Source: Paramecium tetraurelia (lineage: Eukaryota > Ciliophora > Oligohymenophorea > Peniculida > Parameciidae). From it: a stretch of DNA of 64,000 bases. Positions 1 to 10,997 of the stretch are shown one piece after another. Location: the NCBI RefSeq assembly GCF_000165425.1, contig NW_001799455.1, forward strand, positions 248,001 to 312,000, read 5' to 3'. The stretch's first letter is position 1, and every line of letters begins with the position of its first letter. Made by a program: the position numbers and the translations under genes. Under the pieces are notes generated by a model, which searched no databases, was not told the origin of the DNA, and saw only the letters and a list, made by a program, of their open reading frames with translations.

Positions 1-45
1 TTAGCTGCATTAAAAGAGCAATTAGCTGCTATTAAAATGAGCTGA
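1..45 (+). CDS. 3' end of a gene running in from the left, unknown product
   Basis: The first 45 bases read, in the first frame, as fourteen codons followed by TGA at 43-45: LAALKEQLAAIKMS. The residues are helix-forming (Ala, Leu, Lys, Glu), as in the end of a coiled coil, but this is too short to name a family. The next gene starts only about 50 bases downstream on the same strand, a spacing normal for ciliate macronuclear DNA. Confidence 0.55.
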   Translation, partial: LAALKEQLAAIKMS

Positions 46-95
46 AAACGCTTATGTTATATTTTTTAATAATTATATTATATATATTCTAACCC

Positions 96-1239
96 ATGCA
101 AAGGAAGAATTGGTAACAAGATGTATGTTTTCTACTTAACCCAAATTTAGGAAGATAATGCATTGCTATAGAATTGTTAACAATTAAATTTCAATTGGAA
201 AAGAGTTTCAAAAAATATGAATTTAATGGGATTCAAAAGATCTGGCAAGTCTTGTAAAGAAAGGTTCTAAAATCAATTAAACCCTCAGATAAATAAAGAT
301 CAATGGTCACAAAACGAAATTGATAAACTATTTGAGTTATAGATTAAACACGGAAATAAATGGGTAGTTATTTCACTTAGAATTTAGAGAATCATAGCCA
401 AAGAGCTACCAAATAGAACTGATGGACTCATTAAAAATTATTTCTATTCCCTCGTCCGAAAAGTTCTACGCCGTCTATCTAAAGCGATTAATAGAAATAA
501 AAATGGTATCAACTATATTCATCTAGGTTCCAAAATGACTAAAACCTTAAAACCTTCGATTATCTCATAGATCTTTTGTACAAATCAAGATGAATCCAAA
601 TAATCAACAGATAGCTTAGAATTCGCTTATTTATTTAGAAACATTATATTCAAGTATAAAAATTATAACTTGTCTTAATAAATTGATAATGACGACATAG
701 GCAAAATTAAATTCATATTTCTTACGTTACAAAAATTAAGGTATTTTATTATCTTAATTTAGTGAATCTTATAATTCTGATAATAGTAAACGTTCTGAAA
801 CTAAAATAAACTAAAAATAAGAAAAATGCAATAATAAAAACTTGAATATTAATATTAATGCAGTATATATTATTTATATTAATTAGGTTATTTTACATAA
901 AATTAATAATAAACTTCCGATTTTTACTACGAATATGTATCCTCTAGAAAACTTGTATAAGAGATAAGATAATAATTTTGATCCTCCTCAATAAATTAAC
1001 TATTAAGCAAAATCATCTTTTAATACAGACTAAAATCTTAGTAGTGATGGATTTCCTTTCAAACAACCACAGTAATATGTTTTTTATCATCCTATTCCAT
1101 AATATTATTATGTAGATATACTAATATTTTTTAGTCTATGACTTTAAATGCTTATATATAATAACAACAAAACTTAAGAAGTTTGTATAGTTCTTATTTA
1201 TATGAATCAAATAAAGTCAAGCAAGAAAATGAAGAATGA
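96..1239 (+). CDS. Myb-like DNA-binding protein (two SANT/Myb repeats)
   Basis: Probable transcription factor of the R2R3-like Myb class, about 348 residues. Removing a 28-nt intron (123-150, GTATG...TTTAG) joins the start MQRKNWQQDEDNALL to the rest of Myb repeat 1, whose end reads RSGKSCKERFQNQLNP, the usual turn between repeats. Repeat 2 follows with spaced aromatic residues (KDQWSQNEIDKL ... GNKWVVIS) and ends in NRTDGLIKNYFYSL, the recognition-helix pattern. Three more introns fit and remove stops or frame changes: 741-762, 863-886 and 1112-1134. The C-terminal half is Asn/Gln/Ser-rich low complexity, typical of ciliate regulators. The ATG at 96 is chosen because it gives a complete repeat 1 once the intron is removed. 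Target genes cannot be told from sequence. The Myb assignment is secure; exact C-terminal exons less so. Confidence 0.85.
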
Positions 1240-1462
1240 TTCGTTCTAATGTAACAGGCTTTTATTATGTTTATTATTATCTAAATTCACATTCTTCAAA
1301 TTTCGATCTTAATTTCAATTACAATGAAATTGATTATTAATTAACTGATCTAATTAAATGAAGCTCATTCTAAGTAAATCTGTAGAAAGAATATCTTATA
1401 ATTTAAATTAAATTTATAATTAATTTATTCAAAATTTATTACTTATTTTAAATACTTCTTAC

Positions 1463-2642
1463 TCAAAATATTTTACTTTTGGATAGGCATTTTGCATCAT
1501 AACTTTTATTACATTTCTAACATGGCTTAACATTAGGTTTTTCCAATTCTTTTCTTAAATATTCATATTTCTTATTGGATTCTTATAACTTTTATTCAAT
1601 ATATCTATTTTTCTATTTATCTTTAGCTTTTATTTCTAATTATTATTTGTATTGTTAATTCAATTCTTCAATGTATTACAATTTCTTTTAAACCTCTTGA
1701 TTTTGCTCACTCTCTTCTCTGTTTTGTATTTGCTTATTGATTAATTCACAATTCAATCTATATTCTTCTGCAGTCATTATCCTCTCATTTCTCTAAATTA
1801 TTGAATAATCATACTTTTTTTTCCTTTTGCTCTTAAATGGCTTTCTATAAGTACTTTGAATATTAAGTTTCTATCATTCTTTTTTTTCCTTGCTCTGCTA
1901 ATTTAATTTATTAATCTAACTAATGTTAATAATCTGCTTGCTATCTTTCTTATTTTTTTCTTTGTTTTTCTTACTCAATTAAGACAGATTCTTTCATTTT
2001 TAATGACTCATCTCTTTGTTGTTTTAATAAATTCCTTTCAATAATCTTTTTTTAATAAATAATTTGTTCGGCTTTTTCCTCATCTCCCACTTTAAACCAT
2101 TCATTCTGACTATCATCTTGTGTTTTTATTTTTCTATTTTTAATTTACTCATTCAAACCTTCCATAAACTATTTCTTTTTGTAATACGATTGGATGACTT
2201 CTTATTAGATTCTATTTTAATCTAAAATATCGGTTTTTTTAATTTATTATGCCAACTTATCATTATCTTGTTTCTCTTTGCTTTTTCTTTCTTCCCTATA
2301 TTTTTGGCTTTCTTGATAACTTTTTTATAAGAATTCTCTTTCTTTTAATTTCTTTTATATGATCTAAGTATTCTCCTCTTCTTATTATTTGATGATTGAT
2401 TTAGTCATTTCTTGAACATAAGCCTTATCTTATTCAATTATTTTCTATTTAAGGTGTTTCTTTTAGTCAGAGATTTCATTATTCACACAATTATAGCACA
2501 CCTAAGAGAGACTTTTGGAAGCTGATTAGCGATTTGCAATATATTCTTAATAAGCTGTGACTGTCTTTGAAGATGTATTTTGATGAGTTGAATTTCTTAA
2601 ACTCTAATTTTGATGACTCCTATTTATAATAGATTGTTGCAT
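1463..2642 (-). CDS. Coiled-coil protein with C-terminal CxxC motif, TPH/CFAP-like
   Basis: About 385 residues, nearly all Lys/Glu/Gln/Arg-rich helix, so a long coiled coil is predicted. One 22-nt intron (1793-1814) joins the frames cleanly. The segment around MTAEEYRLNCELI, after a run of KKQERQQADYQ-like helix, resembles the trichohyalin-plectin-homology proteins of ciliary axonemes (CFAP53/MNS1 group), but I cannot separate members of that group. The last 25 residues carry KPCQKCNKSYDAKCLS, a CxxC plus a further Cys that might bind zinc; this is not usual for that family. The start ATG at 2642 is the first in frame. It is transcribed toward the Myb gene, tail to tail, with a gap of about 220 bases. 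An axonemal microtubule-associated role is inference. Confidence 0.7.
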
Positions 2643-3184
2643 TTAACAGATATTTAATAATATGAATAATTAATATTGTAGTTTTATGAAGTGTGCAATA
2701 TTTCAATAATATTTATAATTATGTACAATCTTATCAAAGAGAGTGATTATTCAATGTGAAAGTACTCAAAAAGTAAGTTTGAAATAGTAGTTATTGAAAC
2801 TTTATATTGCATTTGAATAATTAAGAATATTTTAAAATTAATTCTCAAATCATAAGATACACTGCATTTATGGGAGTTCCAAATTTTGAATAGTGCCTAT
2901 GGAAATACCTCCATAGGTGTAGACTGAAATAATACTGTAAGAACCTTAGGAATAATCACCTAATTATTATAAAAGCAATTTGAGATTCTGGAAAATTCAG
3001 TTATACATATTAGACTTTCTCATGATATTCAAAAGAGTATATCAATTTATTCGATTAATGTGATAGAATATAAGCAGTTTGACCCCCTTGGACTTGAAGT
3101 TATCAGTATAGTGAGATTCTTATAGTTAGCATAAACGTGATCGAGTATTTTAATGAGGTTTGTTATTAATAAAAATTAAATTAA
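2643..3184. other. Intergenic, with one short perfect hairpin
   Basis: About 540 bases between divergent genes, longer than most gaps here. No convincing reading frame on either strand. At 2896-2917 there is an 8-bp inverted repeat (CCTATGGA / TCCATAGG, 6-base loop). Around 3080-3105 the text is less AT-rich than its surroundings. A small non-coding RNA gene is possible, but none of the snRNA, SRP or tRNA signatures I know is present. Confidence 0.5.
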
Positions 3185-5302
3185 ATGCAAAAGTCCATAG
3201 GAAAATATACAACTTCGAATTCAGGTTATTTAGGAAGCGGATCATTGGGGAGAGTACTATATTTAGATTAAATTTAGGTTGATAAAGGGAAGGACCCTGA
3301 GAAAAATATTGATGTGGTTCTTAAGGCAATTCCTAGGAGTATTTTAAAGGATGACGAGGCTATTCGGTTGGCTTTGTTGGATGAAATAAAATTGTTTCAA
3401 AAAATAAAGAATCCAAAAGTAGTGGAACTTTTAGATGTATTTTAACATGAGGGAACATATTATATGGTGATGGAATACAGTCAACTCAATTTATAACAGT
3501 TAAATATTATATGTTATGTTAGGTATTTAAAGAAGGACAAAGAGAAAATGTGTATGAGTGAATAAGAAGCTATTAAGATGTTAAATGATTTACTTGAAGG
3601 GTTCACTGAGTTAAATAAACACGGGGTGATGCATAGAGGATTAAAATTATCCAACATTATGGTAAATGAAGGAGTTTTCAAATTAGCTGGTAATTTATGT
3701 AAAATATAACTAGATTGTGGGTTATCCAAATGTTTAGAGTCATTCAGAAAGGAGTAGTAATAGCTATCCTAATATCAATATTTATCACCACAAATTTTAT
3801 CCGGTCAAAAATATACAAATAAATGTGATATATGGTCACTTGGTATCATATTATATTAAGTGCTCTTTGGATACACTCCTTGGTTTGGTGCAAAGTTAGA
3901 TGATTATCAACATTAATTATGGCATACATTACTCTAATTTTCAGAAGACAAAAAATAAATTAGTAATGAGATGAAATCTTTCATAGAAGGTTGTTTGGCA
4001 ATTGAAGAGGGTAATAGAGATTGAATATTTTAGAGGAGAGATTTGATTGGGATGCAGTTTATAAACATAAATTGGTGTGTGAGCATTTCAAGAATTACAG
4101 ATCTCAAATTAAACAGGATCAAATCAAATTTCTGATGAACGAAGTTAGGTAAAAAATCATCAAGTAGAATATCGATGTGATTAAGTTATTTAATGAACTA
4201 GATGTCAATGGAGATCAAAATTTAGAATATAAAGAATTGGTTGTACTACTTACAAAAATAGAGAAAACGTTATCGAATAATGATTGCAAAATCATATTTA
4301 AACAATTGGATCTTGATGGGGATAAAACTATTTCTTTTGATGAATTTGCAAAATGGTTAACTGATAATAATACAAAGATGACTTTATTAACTAGGAAATT
4401 TCATCGTCAATCGACTATGAAAACTGCCCCTTCACCTGGAATCTAACCTTAGGGTTCTAATTAGCCAATATAGAGCTAAGCCAACATATAAGCTCCAGCG
4501 GGATTTGACAATTAGCTCTATAATCCTATGTTCACATAGGAAGATTTAGAAACAAATCCTTTTGAAGATATTTGCAAGTAGCGATCTCCTGAATAAACTA
4601 TTTTACTTATTAAGGATGGAATCAATTAATTTAGATTGAATCTATTTGATTTTTTTTGTAGATTTGATTAGAATAGAGATGGATTTTTATCTTTTTAGGA
4701 ATTTTATGTCATGGCTAAATAAATTAACCAATAATTAACCAATGAAGAATTAAGAGTAGCATTCAAAGTTTTCGATTTGAATGACGATAATTTTATTAAA
4801 TTTGACGAATTTAAGGAGATCCTTGCAATTACAGTTCAAAGAGTATAATTTATTATTAATTTTAAGCCAAATAAATTAAATTTGAGTTTTCCACAATTTC
4901 CTATGCAAAATTTCAAGTCATGCTCCTTTTTTTGGTACTTAATATTAATAATAGCCATAATAACCATAATAGCCATAATAACCATAATAGCCATAATAAC
5001 CATAATAGCCATAACTTTCATAATAACCATAACTTCCATAATAAGCAATAGTTTCTTAATTTCAATAATAACCTTATTATTAAAACTAAAACTAATAATA
5101 ATAATAGTAATAATAGTAATATTAGTAATAATAATAATAATAATAATTGTTATATCAAAATAATAGCTATTAAAGCTTACCCTATAACTAATTTTAATAA
5201 GGAGGATAATAGTAATAATATCCTAATTAATAATAATTTAATAACAACATTCCAAATCAAAATAATGATCTTAATATTGCTTACTAACTTATGAATTATT
5301 GA
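3185..5302 (+). CDS. CDPK-type kinase with EF-hands; catalytic residues altered (probable pseudokinase)
   Basis: Architecture of a calcium-dependent protein kinase: N-terminal kinase domain, then four EF-hand-like loops. The glycine loop is present (GSGSLGRV) as is the ATP-site Lys (VVLKAI). The catalytic loop reads HRGLKLSN instead of HRDLKxxN, so the proton-accepting Asp is Gly, and DFG reads DCG. The EF loops DVNGDQNLEYKE, DLDGDKTISFDE, DQNRDGFLSFQE and DLNDDNFIKFDE keep most Ca-binding positions. Introns at 3499-3522, 3690-3713 and 4011-4033 restore the frame. After the fourth EF-hand the reading frame must change by one base near a run of seven T (4927-4933) to enter a Gln/Pro-rich tail built from an 18-base repeat. 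Inference: it may still bind Ca and a partner but is unlikely to phosphorylate. Confidence 0.8.
4955..5025 (+). repeat. 18-base tandem repeat coding Gln/Pro tail
   Basis: The unit CCATAATAACCATAATAG occurs three times exactly (4955-4972, 4973-4990, 4991-5008) and then decays. In the frame that continues to the TGA at 5300-5302 it codes PQQPQQ repeats, because TAA and TAG are Gln codons. Long standard-code frames on both strands over this stretch are by-products of the repeat. Confidence 0.85.
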
Positions 5303-5370
5303 TTAAAGCATACTGATTTTTATAATAAATATATATAAATTCTATTTAAATAGTATTGTTGAAACAAAAA

Positions 5371-6686
5371 TCATGATTGAATTAATCTAATTTTCAAATG
5401 CTGAAGCGGAAGCTGAGGAAGTTAAAACTTATTGTTTGTATTTTATTTAAGTGGGCTAGCTAATTTAGGTTTCTCAGGTGATTTTGCGGGTTTTTGAATC
5501 GATTCGAATTTTAATTAAAAAGATTGAACTCTCTACCTGGTAGATGTTGCGGTTTTTCTGTCAGTTATTTGGTTCGATGAAAATGGAAGCACAGAATTAT
5601 TTTTCTCATTTGAAAAATTATTGCCTTATGAATAAAATGATTATTTGGAATTTGGTTATAATTTTTTAGTCAATCTACCAATTTTATAAGGTGAGGATTT
5701 CAAAGGCGAGTCATCCTAAAGGAAAGTTGTGTTGGAATTAAATCTAATAGAACCTTCTTTAGAATCTAGCATGGATTGTTTTATTTTATTTCTTTTATGA
5801 TCCTCCCAAAACTACTCTAGTTAAATAAAATCAAGTCTATCTTTTGGATCAAGTTAGATCATCTTTCTTAAAAGAATCGAAACATCATCTTCATCTTAAT
5901 TGATTTTAGCATGTAATTTCTGAATAAATTCTTGAGGAGTTATTTCACAACGTTTCGCATGAGATATTGAGAAGTCTTTGTAAATACTAAGATACAGCAA
6001 TCCCAACGAAAAGACATCAGATAAATAATAGTTTTTGGCATCCCCTTATAACATTTCTGGTGACATATATTTATAAGTCTAAATTTGAAATAAACATATA
6101 TAATACTCCAACAGAGTCAACTAATTCTGAACTTTGGAGCTTGCTTGAACCAACATCACAAATTTTATAACAAATAGGTTTCAATTCCATAACCAAAATA
6201 TTTGCTGGTTTGATGTCGCAATGAGCAATATGTTTTCTTTGCAAATATGCAAGGGCATTAAGAGTTTGATCAATTAAAGTATTATCAATTGGATACCCTG
6301 CTTGTTTAAAGTCATCCAAGTTGTATGATCCCAATTCCATACATATATAACCTAATCTTTCTTGATGGTATTAATTGATGGAATAAGATAAAATACAAGA
6401 ATCAAGATATTAAACAATATTAGGGTGATCTAGTGACTTTAACAATTAGACTTCTTTTTACATTTATTTTATATCATGATTCTAGGTTTCAGTTAATTCA
6501 TACTTCTTTAATCGCCACTTATTTTCCACATGAATCCTAGGCCTAATAAACACGATTATGGTTTTGGCTCAAATACCCTTTGATTATGTATTTATGAAAG
6601 ATATTGAAGCCCAATTCACATTTCATGTTTTATTAAGCCATAAAAAGGAATTAAATGTCTTTCCTTTAATCGCTGATATCATTCAT
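5371..6686 (-). CDS. Protein kinase, ciliate-type, ungrouped
   Basis: About 421 residues. Introns of 22 nt (6482-6503) and 28 nt (6079-6106) restore one frame. Kinase landmarks are visible: ATP-site Lys in KQVAIKE, then DHPNIVQYL, the catalytic loop HCDIKPANILV with Asp and Asn kept, a metal loop DVG in place of DFG, and SVGTYKYMSPEM at the activation segment. The glycine loop is degenerate (KGYLSQNHNRVY). The C-terminal 150 residues after the kinase domain are Lys/Ser/Pro-rich and unstructured. Because Lys, catalytic Asp and metal Asp are all kept, activity is plausible despite the weak glycine loop. It is convergent with the CDPK-like gene, with 68 bases between the two stops. No subfamily can be assigned; substrate unknown. 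Confidence 0.82.
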
Positions 6687-7041
6687 TATATAAATTATGT
6701 TATTATTACATATCCTATATTTCTTATTTGGACACTTTTTAACACATAATTATCAAGTTGTAAATTGAATCCAAAGTCTATTATTAAATCAAAATATATG
6801 GAAATTCAATTGATTTTAATAAGTTGGATGTTGTTTGCAAAAATAGGAAGACAATTTTAATTTGAATGTATTAAAAGAGTTCAACTCAATTCTTAACAAT
6901 AAGTAGATCAGATAATTCAAGCTTTTTATCATTTCATTATTAGGGAATTTTCAATTAAGAAATGTATAAGAATCTAGAGGTTCTTTTGATACAGCAAGAC
7001 TAATTCAAGGCAGATTCCTCTGAATAGACACTTATCCTATC
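6687..7041. other. Intergenic between divergent genes
   Basis: About 350 AT-rich bases between a kinase (-) and the WD-repeat gene (+). A short frame beginning ATG at about 6799 reads some 50 codons but shows no family and meets TGA. It may instead hold the true 5' exons of the WD-repeat gene, whose start is uncertain. Confidence 0.4.
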
Positions 7042-10000
7042 ATGAAGTAAAAACAAAAATTATCAGGAGTATCTCTTATATGATAAAAATTAATACATTC
7101 TCAATCACTTTAGTTAACACAAATTGACGAAAATATAATATCAAATTGCTCCTTTAAGCTGAATATAATTAAACTAGATATTGATCTGCTAAAGATTCAC
7201 TGTATCATCAACGAAAATTTCAAACTCTCTTAGCCCTAAATTTAGATACTAGAAGACTAAATCTCCAGAATTGATTATAAGATTTTGGACGATGTAATTG
7301 ATGGTCCAATTATCAACTTAGATGATCAAAGATAGATAAAAAGTTTAGATATAGAATTGATGAAATAATATAAAAATTTATGGAATTGTTTTTACTTCTG
7401 CCATTGTATAAGTTACCTTAGAAGTAAATTAAATATGGCTTAGAGTTTAATTACTTTGATGATTATGGTTCAAAATATCGTTAATAGAATTCAAAAAAAT
7501 CTCCAAGATTTGTAAATTTATATGGCTGTTTTTAAAAGATGTTGAAAATTTTGATAAAGGTTTATTCCATTACCCCATTTGAATAATTACTACTTTGAAT
7601 TCATTAGAATAAATTTATGGAGTGGAGTTGTAGAGTGTTGATTATAAAAAATATGTATCTTCAGAAAAATAAAATACAAATCTTTTTATTTGGGTAATTG
7701 AAATTTCTATTGGAGTTAAGAATGCGTAATTTATTGGAAAAGGGTGTTTAAATCAAAAAAGCAGCAATGTTTAATTAATATGCATTTAAATTTTACAACC
7801 TATATAATTGCTATAGGTATTTTAAAAATATGGATTTTTCAAGCATCATATTAAAATATATAAATTTGTGATTAAATTGAGTCGTGATCTCAGAAATTAC
7901 ATAAGCAAAATTCTTCTGTCTGAAAAAAATTGCTTAAAGATAGATTTCTTTGAACTTCAAATTAGGAAGCAAACTTGGATAAATTCAGCAAGAGATGGTA
8001 TATAATTAGTACTATTAAGTTTGATAAAAGGGAATTTATTGTAAAAATTATATTGCCAAATTTTATTTTGGTTAATAAAGAGAAATTACATGTAATAAAT
8101 TATAAATAAATGGATATTATTAATTCAATATTAAATATCATTATTATCTATTGTGGTATATCGAATCGAAGGTTTTTGATTCCATCTCTATGCCTCTTTA
8201 TATTTTAATTGAGAAATAGAAGATAATAAAATATTATAATATCTTTATGTAGAGCATTTAAAAATTATAATATATTTTCGAAATTTATGAATTAGGTAAT
8301 GACCTTGGGTTGTTTTTCTAAAAGGATGATGGAGACGTATGCAGTTTAAATTTTCTGTATGAATACTTGGGATCATTGTTGCTTGATATATCACAAAAAG
8401 AAAATGCTTTTTAAATATCATTATTTGGAAGAGAAAATTATCAGATAAGTATTATGGTGTAAAAAAAAATCATATCGAATATTTGATATTACAATGTCCA
8501 AAAAGAAGAGGTTGTACTTCCTATTGTGCTAAGATTGGTTTATTTACTTTCTTAATTTTGAATTTTAAATAGTAAATAAAGTTCAATTGGAATGCAAATA
8601 ATTCACAAACCTGTTATTCTTAGATCATTTAAACACCTTTGTAATGGTATAATTCAATTCAGTAAGTACTTTCTAAGTCGAAATGAAAGAAAGATTTAAG
8701 ATTGTTAAATATTAAGAGCTGCCTGGATCCCTGGAGTGGAATAGATAATGCAAATTATAGGATTATTTTTATATCCTATACAATTCTTAAAATATCACAA
8801 TTTATGATATGAGAACTATCAAACATGTAGGGTCAATTTAATTAGGTTTAACAATTTCAGATTTCTATTATATCAATGATTTATTATATTTAGGAGATGT
8901 GTATGGTACTCTTTGGTGTTATGATCTCAACGGCTTACTGTTACATTACTATGAGCATGCTCATGAGGGTTAGATAGTGAGTATGACAGTTCATAAAGAA
9001 GAATTATTCACTGTTGCAAATGATCTTATTATAAAAGTTTGGAAATTGAGTAATCTCTTATTTTGTCAATCTTATCCCATCTATCAACAGTAGATATAGT
9101 ATTTCAAATTCATCAATTACTCTAAATACTTTCTGCAATCAGCTGATGAATTATTTATTTGCGATTTAAACCATATATTGCAGGCTTACTATTTACACAA
9201 TTCATCCATCTCTGCAATGTCTAACTAATGCATTGCCTTTAAAGATCACCTCCTTTACTCTAATTTAACTAAAAAAGTCATATTTCCTTCCAATACAGTT
9301 TATTAAGTACTCTAAATTATCGATAATCCAAATCAACCAAATACATGTTACTTTCATTTATAGAATTAAACTTTAGCGAAATGCGTCAATAATTAATAGA
9401 CGGAAGTTCTCAACTTTGACAAAATTAGAACTATAAATGGAGACAAAATCAATCAAGAAATTACCTTTGTTCAAATTCTTGCTATATCTCCTCCTCTATA
9501 TGATGTTGAGTTAACTATTGATTCTAAAGACCAGATCAAAATCTCCAAGATGCTTAAAAATGCAGATCAATCTTTATTTTTTATTTTGGGTTGTTCCAAA
9601 GGAGCTGTATTGTGTGTCCCTTTTGAAAATTTTACGATTATTTACACCCGTGTAAACTATAACAAAACTGCTATTTAAAATATTTTTCATTTTAACGATC
9701 AATTGGTTATCAATAGTATTGATAATGTCATAAATTTTGTTCAAATTCAATCTCATAAAACCTAACTGATTAAATCACTTAAACTTTTTAAATTAGGACC
9801 AATTCATTTGACTTATTCTAAATAGCTAGCAATTGCAATATCCAATGAGTTATTCGTCTTTAATTCAAATCTAATAGCTTATGAAACTAGTTCTGGACAT
9901 GAAAACGATATCAAATAAATAACCAGCAACAAAAATTATATTATCAGCAATTCTTTATAACAAATGAAAATATGGACGACCAATGGATTTTGCATTTATA

Positions 10001-10587
10001 CAATCAATTTCCATGTTTAAATAGATTTTATCTATTATCTAAAAGATGATCTTATTACCAGTGTAAATGGAGGACTATGTAATTTATCCATACCAGAACA
10101 TGAAGTTTTAGAGATCGATACTAATGAATATAATGAAATCTAAATAATCGATTTGGTAGTACCCAAAAACTAATCATCCATAAAGCGAAAATCTCAAATA
10201 ATAGAGTAATAATCACTTATTTCATAACGTTTTAAACTGAAAAATACCTAAGAACTGCCATCGATTACACTAAAGATTTATACACAAACTAATGAAACCC
10301 CCCAGACTTCAATCAGAAACTAATGTAATACTATACAAACTATAACTAATAAAAGTACGAACATAAGCACATCTAATTCTCAAGTTCCTATTAGTAGAAG
10401 TGTTGATTGCAGGTATTAACTAACAAAAGAAGCCAGCTTTATTTTACCTACAGTAGCAAAACAAATAGAAGATACATCGCTATTTAATTAATACCTCCAT
10501 AGTAAAATCTTGAGAGGACAACGAAGAAATAGAAGAGATTTGACCTTGGATAGAATGAATATGGGGAATATTTTATAATTAAATTGA
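7042..10587 (+). CDS. WD40/beta-propeller repeat protein (5' half unresolved)
   Basis: From about 8490 to the TGA at 10585-10587 a single frame of about 700 codons is open and looks like a WD-type propeller: repeated blades such as YGTLWCYDLNGLLLHY, HEGQIVSMTVHKEELF and LIIKVWKL, then KIWTTNGFCIYTI. No enzyme motif is seen, so a scaffold role is likely. The Ser/Thr-rich tail ends in basic residues (RGQRRNRRD). Between 7042 and 8490 protein-like sequence continues on the same strand but switches frame several times. Some switches fit introns (for example 20 nt at 7424-7443); others would need unusually long introns (45-48 nt) or one-base errors at homopolymers. The ATG at 7042 is only the best candidate, and the 5' portion could be a separate or decayed gene. 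Confidence 0.6.
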
Positions 10588-10997
10588 ACATTAAAATCTA
10601 AAAGTTGTTTTTATAAATAAGTTACCTAATTTTAATTAATCAAAAATTACAATATTATTTGTTTAAATTTCAAATGAAATTTAAACAAATAATAAATGAA
10701 ATAATTTAATCTAAACATAAATAAATATCTTAATTTCTTTTAGATTATTATGATTAAATATTTTTAATATTAAATATAATTCTTTACTAGATACACGATA
10801 AAGGATACATTATGAAAAGTAATTTATATCTTCAATGTATCTCAACGATATTTAATAATAGTAAATTTAAATTATAAATACTTAAGAGAGTTTATTAAGG
10901 TTTGATTGTCAATAGGCGAAGGAAGAAAAAGTTAGAAATATTAGTTGAAAATGTAAAATAATAATTAGGGAATTGAATAATAACCAATTATAAACAA
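10588..10997. other. Intergenic between convergent genes
   Basis: About 410 very AT-rich bases between two stop codons facing each other. Nothing protein-like on either strand. It contains the long inverted repeat at 10653-10694 described separately. Confidence 0.6.
10653..10694. repeat. 18-bp perfect inverted repeat
   Basis: Arms 10653-10670 and 10677-10694 are exact reverse complements (core ATTTGTTTAAATTT / AAATTTAAACAAAT) with a 6-base loop CAAATG. It lies 66 bases past the stop of the WD-repeat gene, in a gap between convergent genes. An RNA hairpin at the transcript end is one explanation; chance is less likely for 18 bp even in AT-rich DNA. Confidence 0.75.

Noticed and set aside
4836-5163. 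Overlapping frames on both strands coding Ile/Met or Ile/Thr repeats
   Set aside because: They are by-products of the 18-base repeat that codes the Gln/Pro tail of the CDPK-like gene.
3185-5302. Treating the CDPK-like gene as a plain pseudogene
   Set aside because: Three introns still splice to an open frame and four EF-hands are kept, so selection seems to have acted; only one frame change is seen and it is in a T-run.
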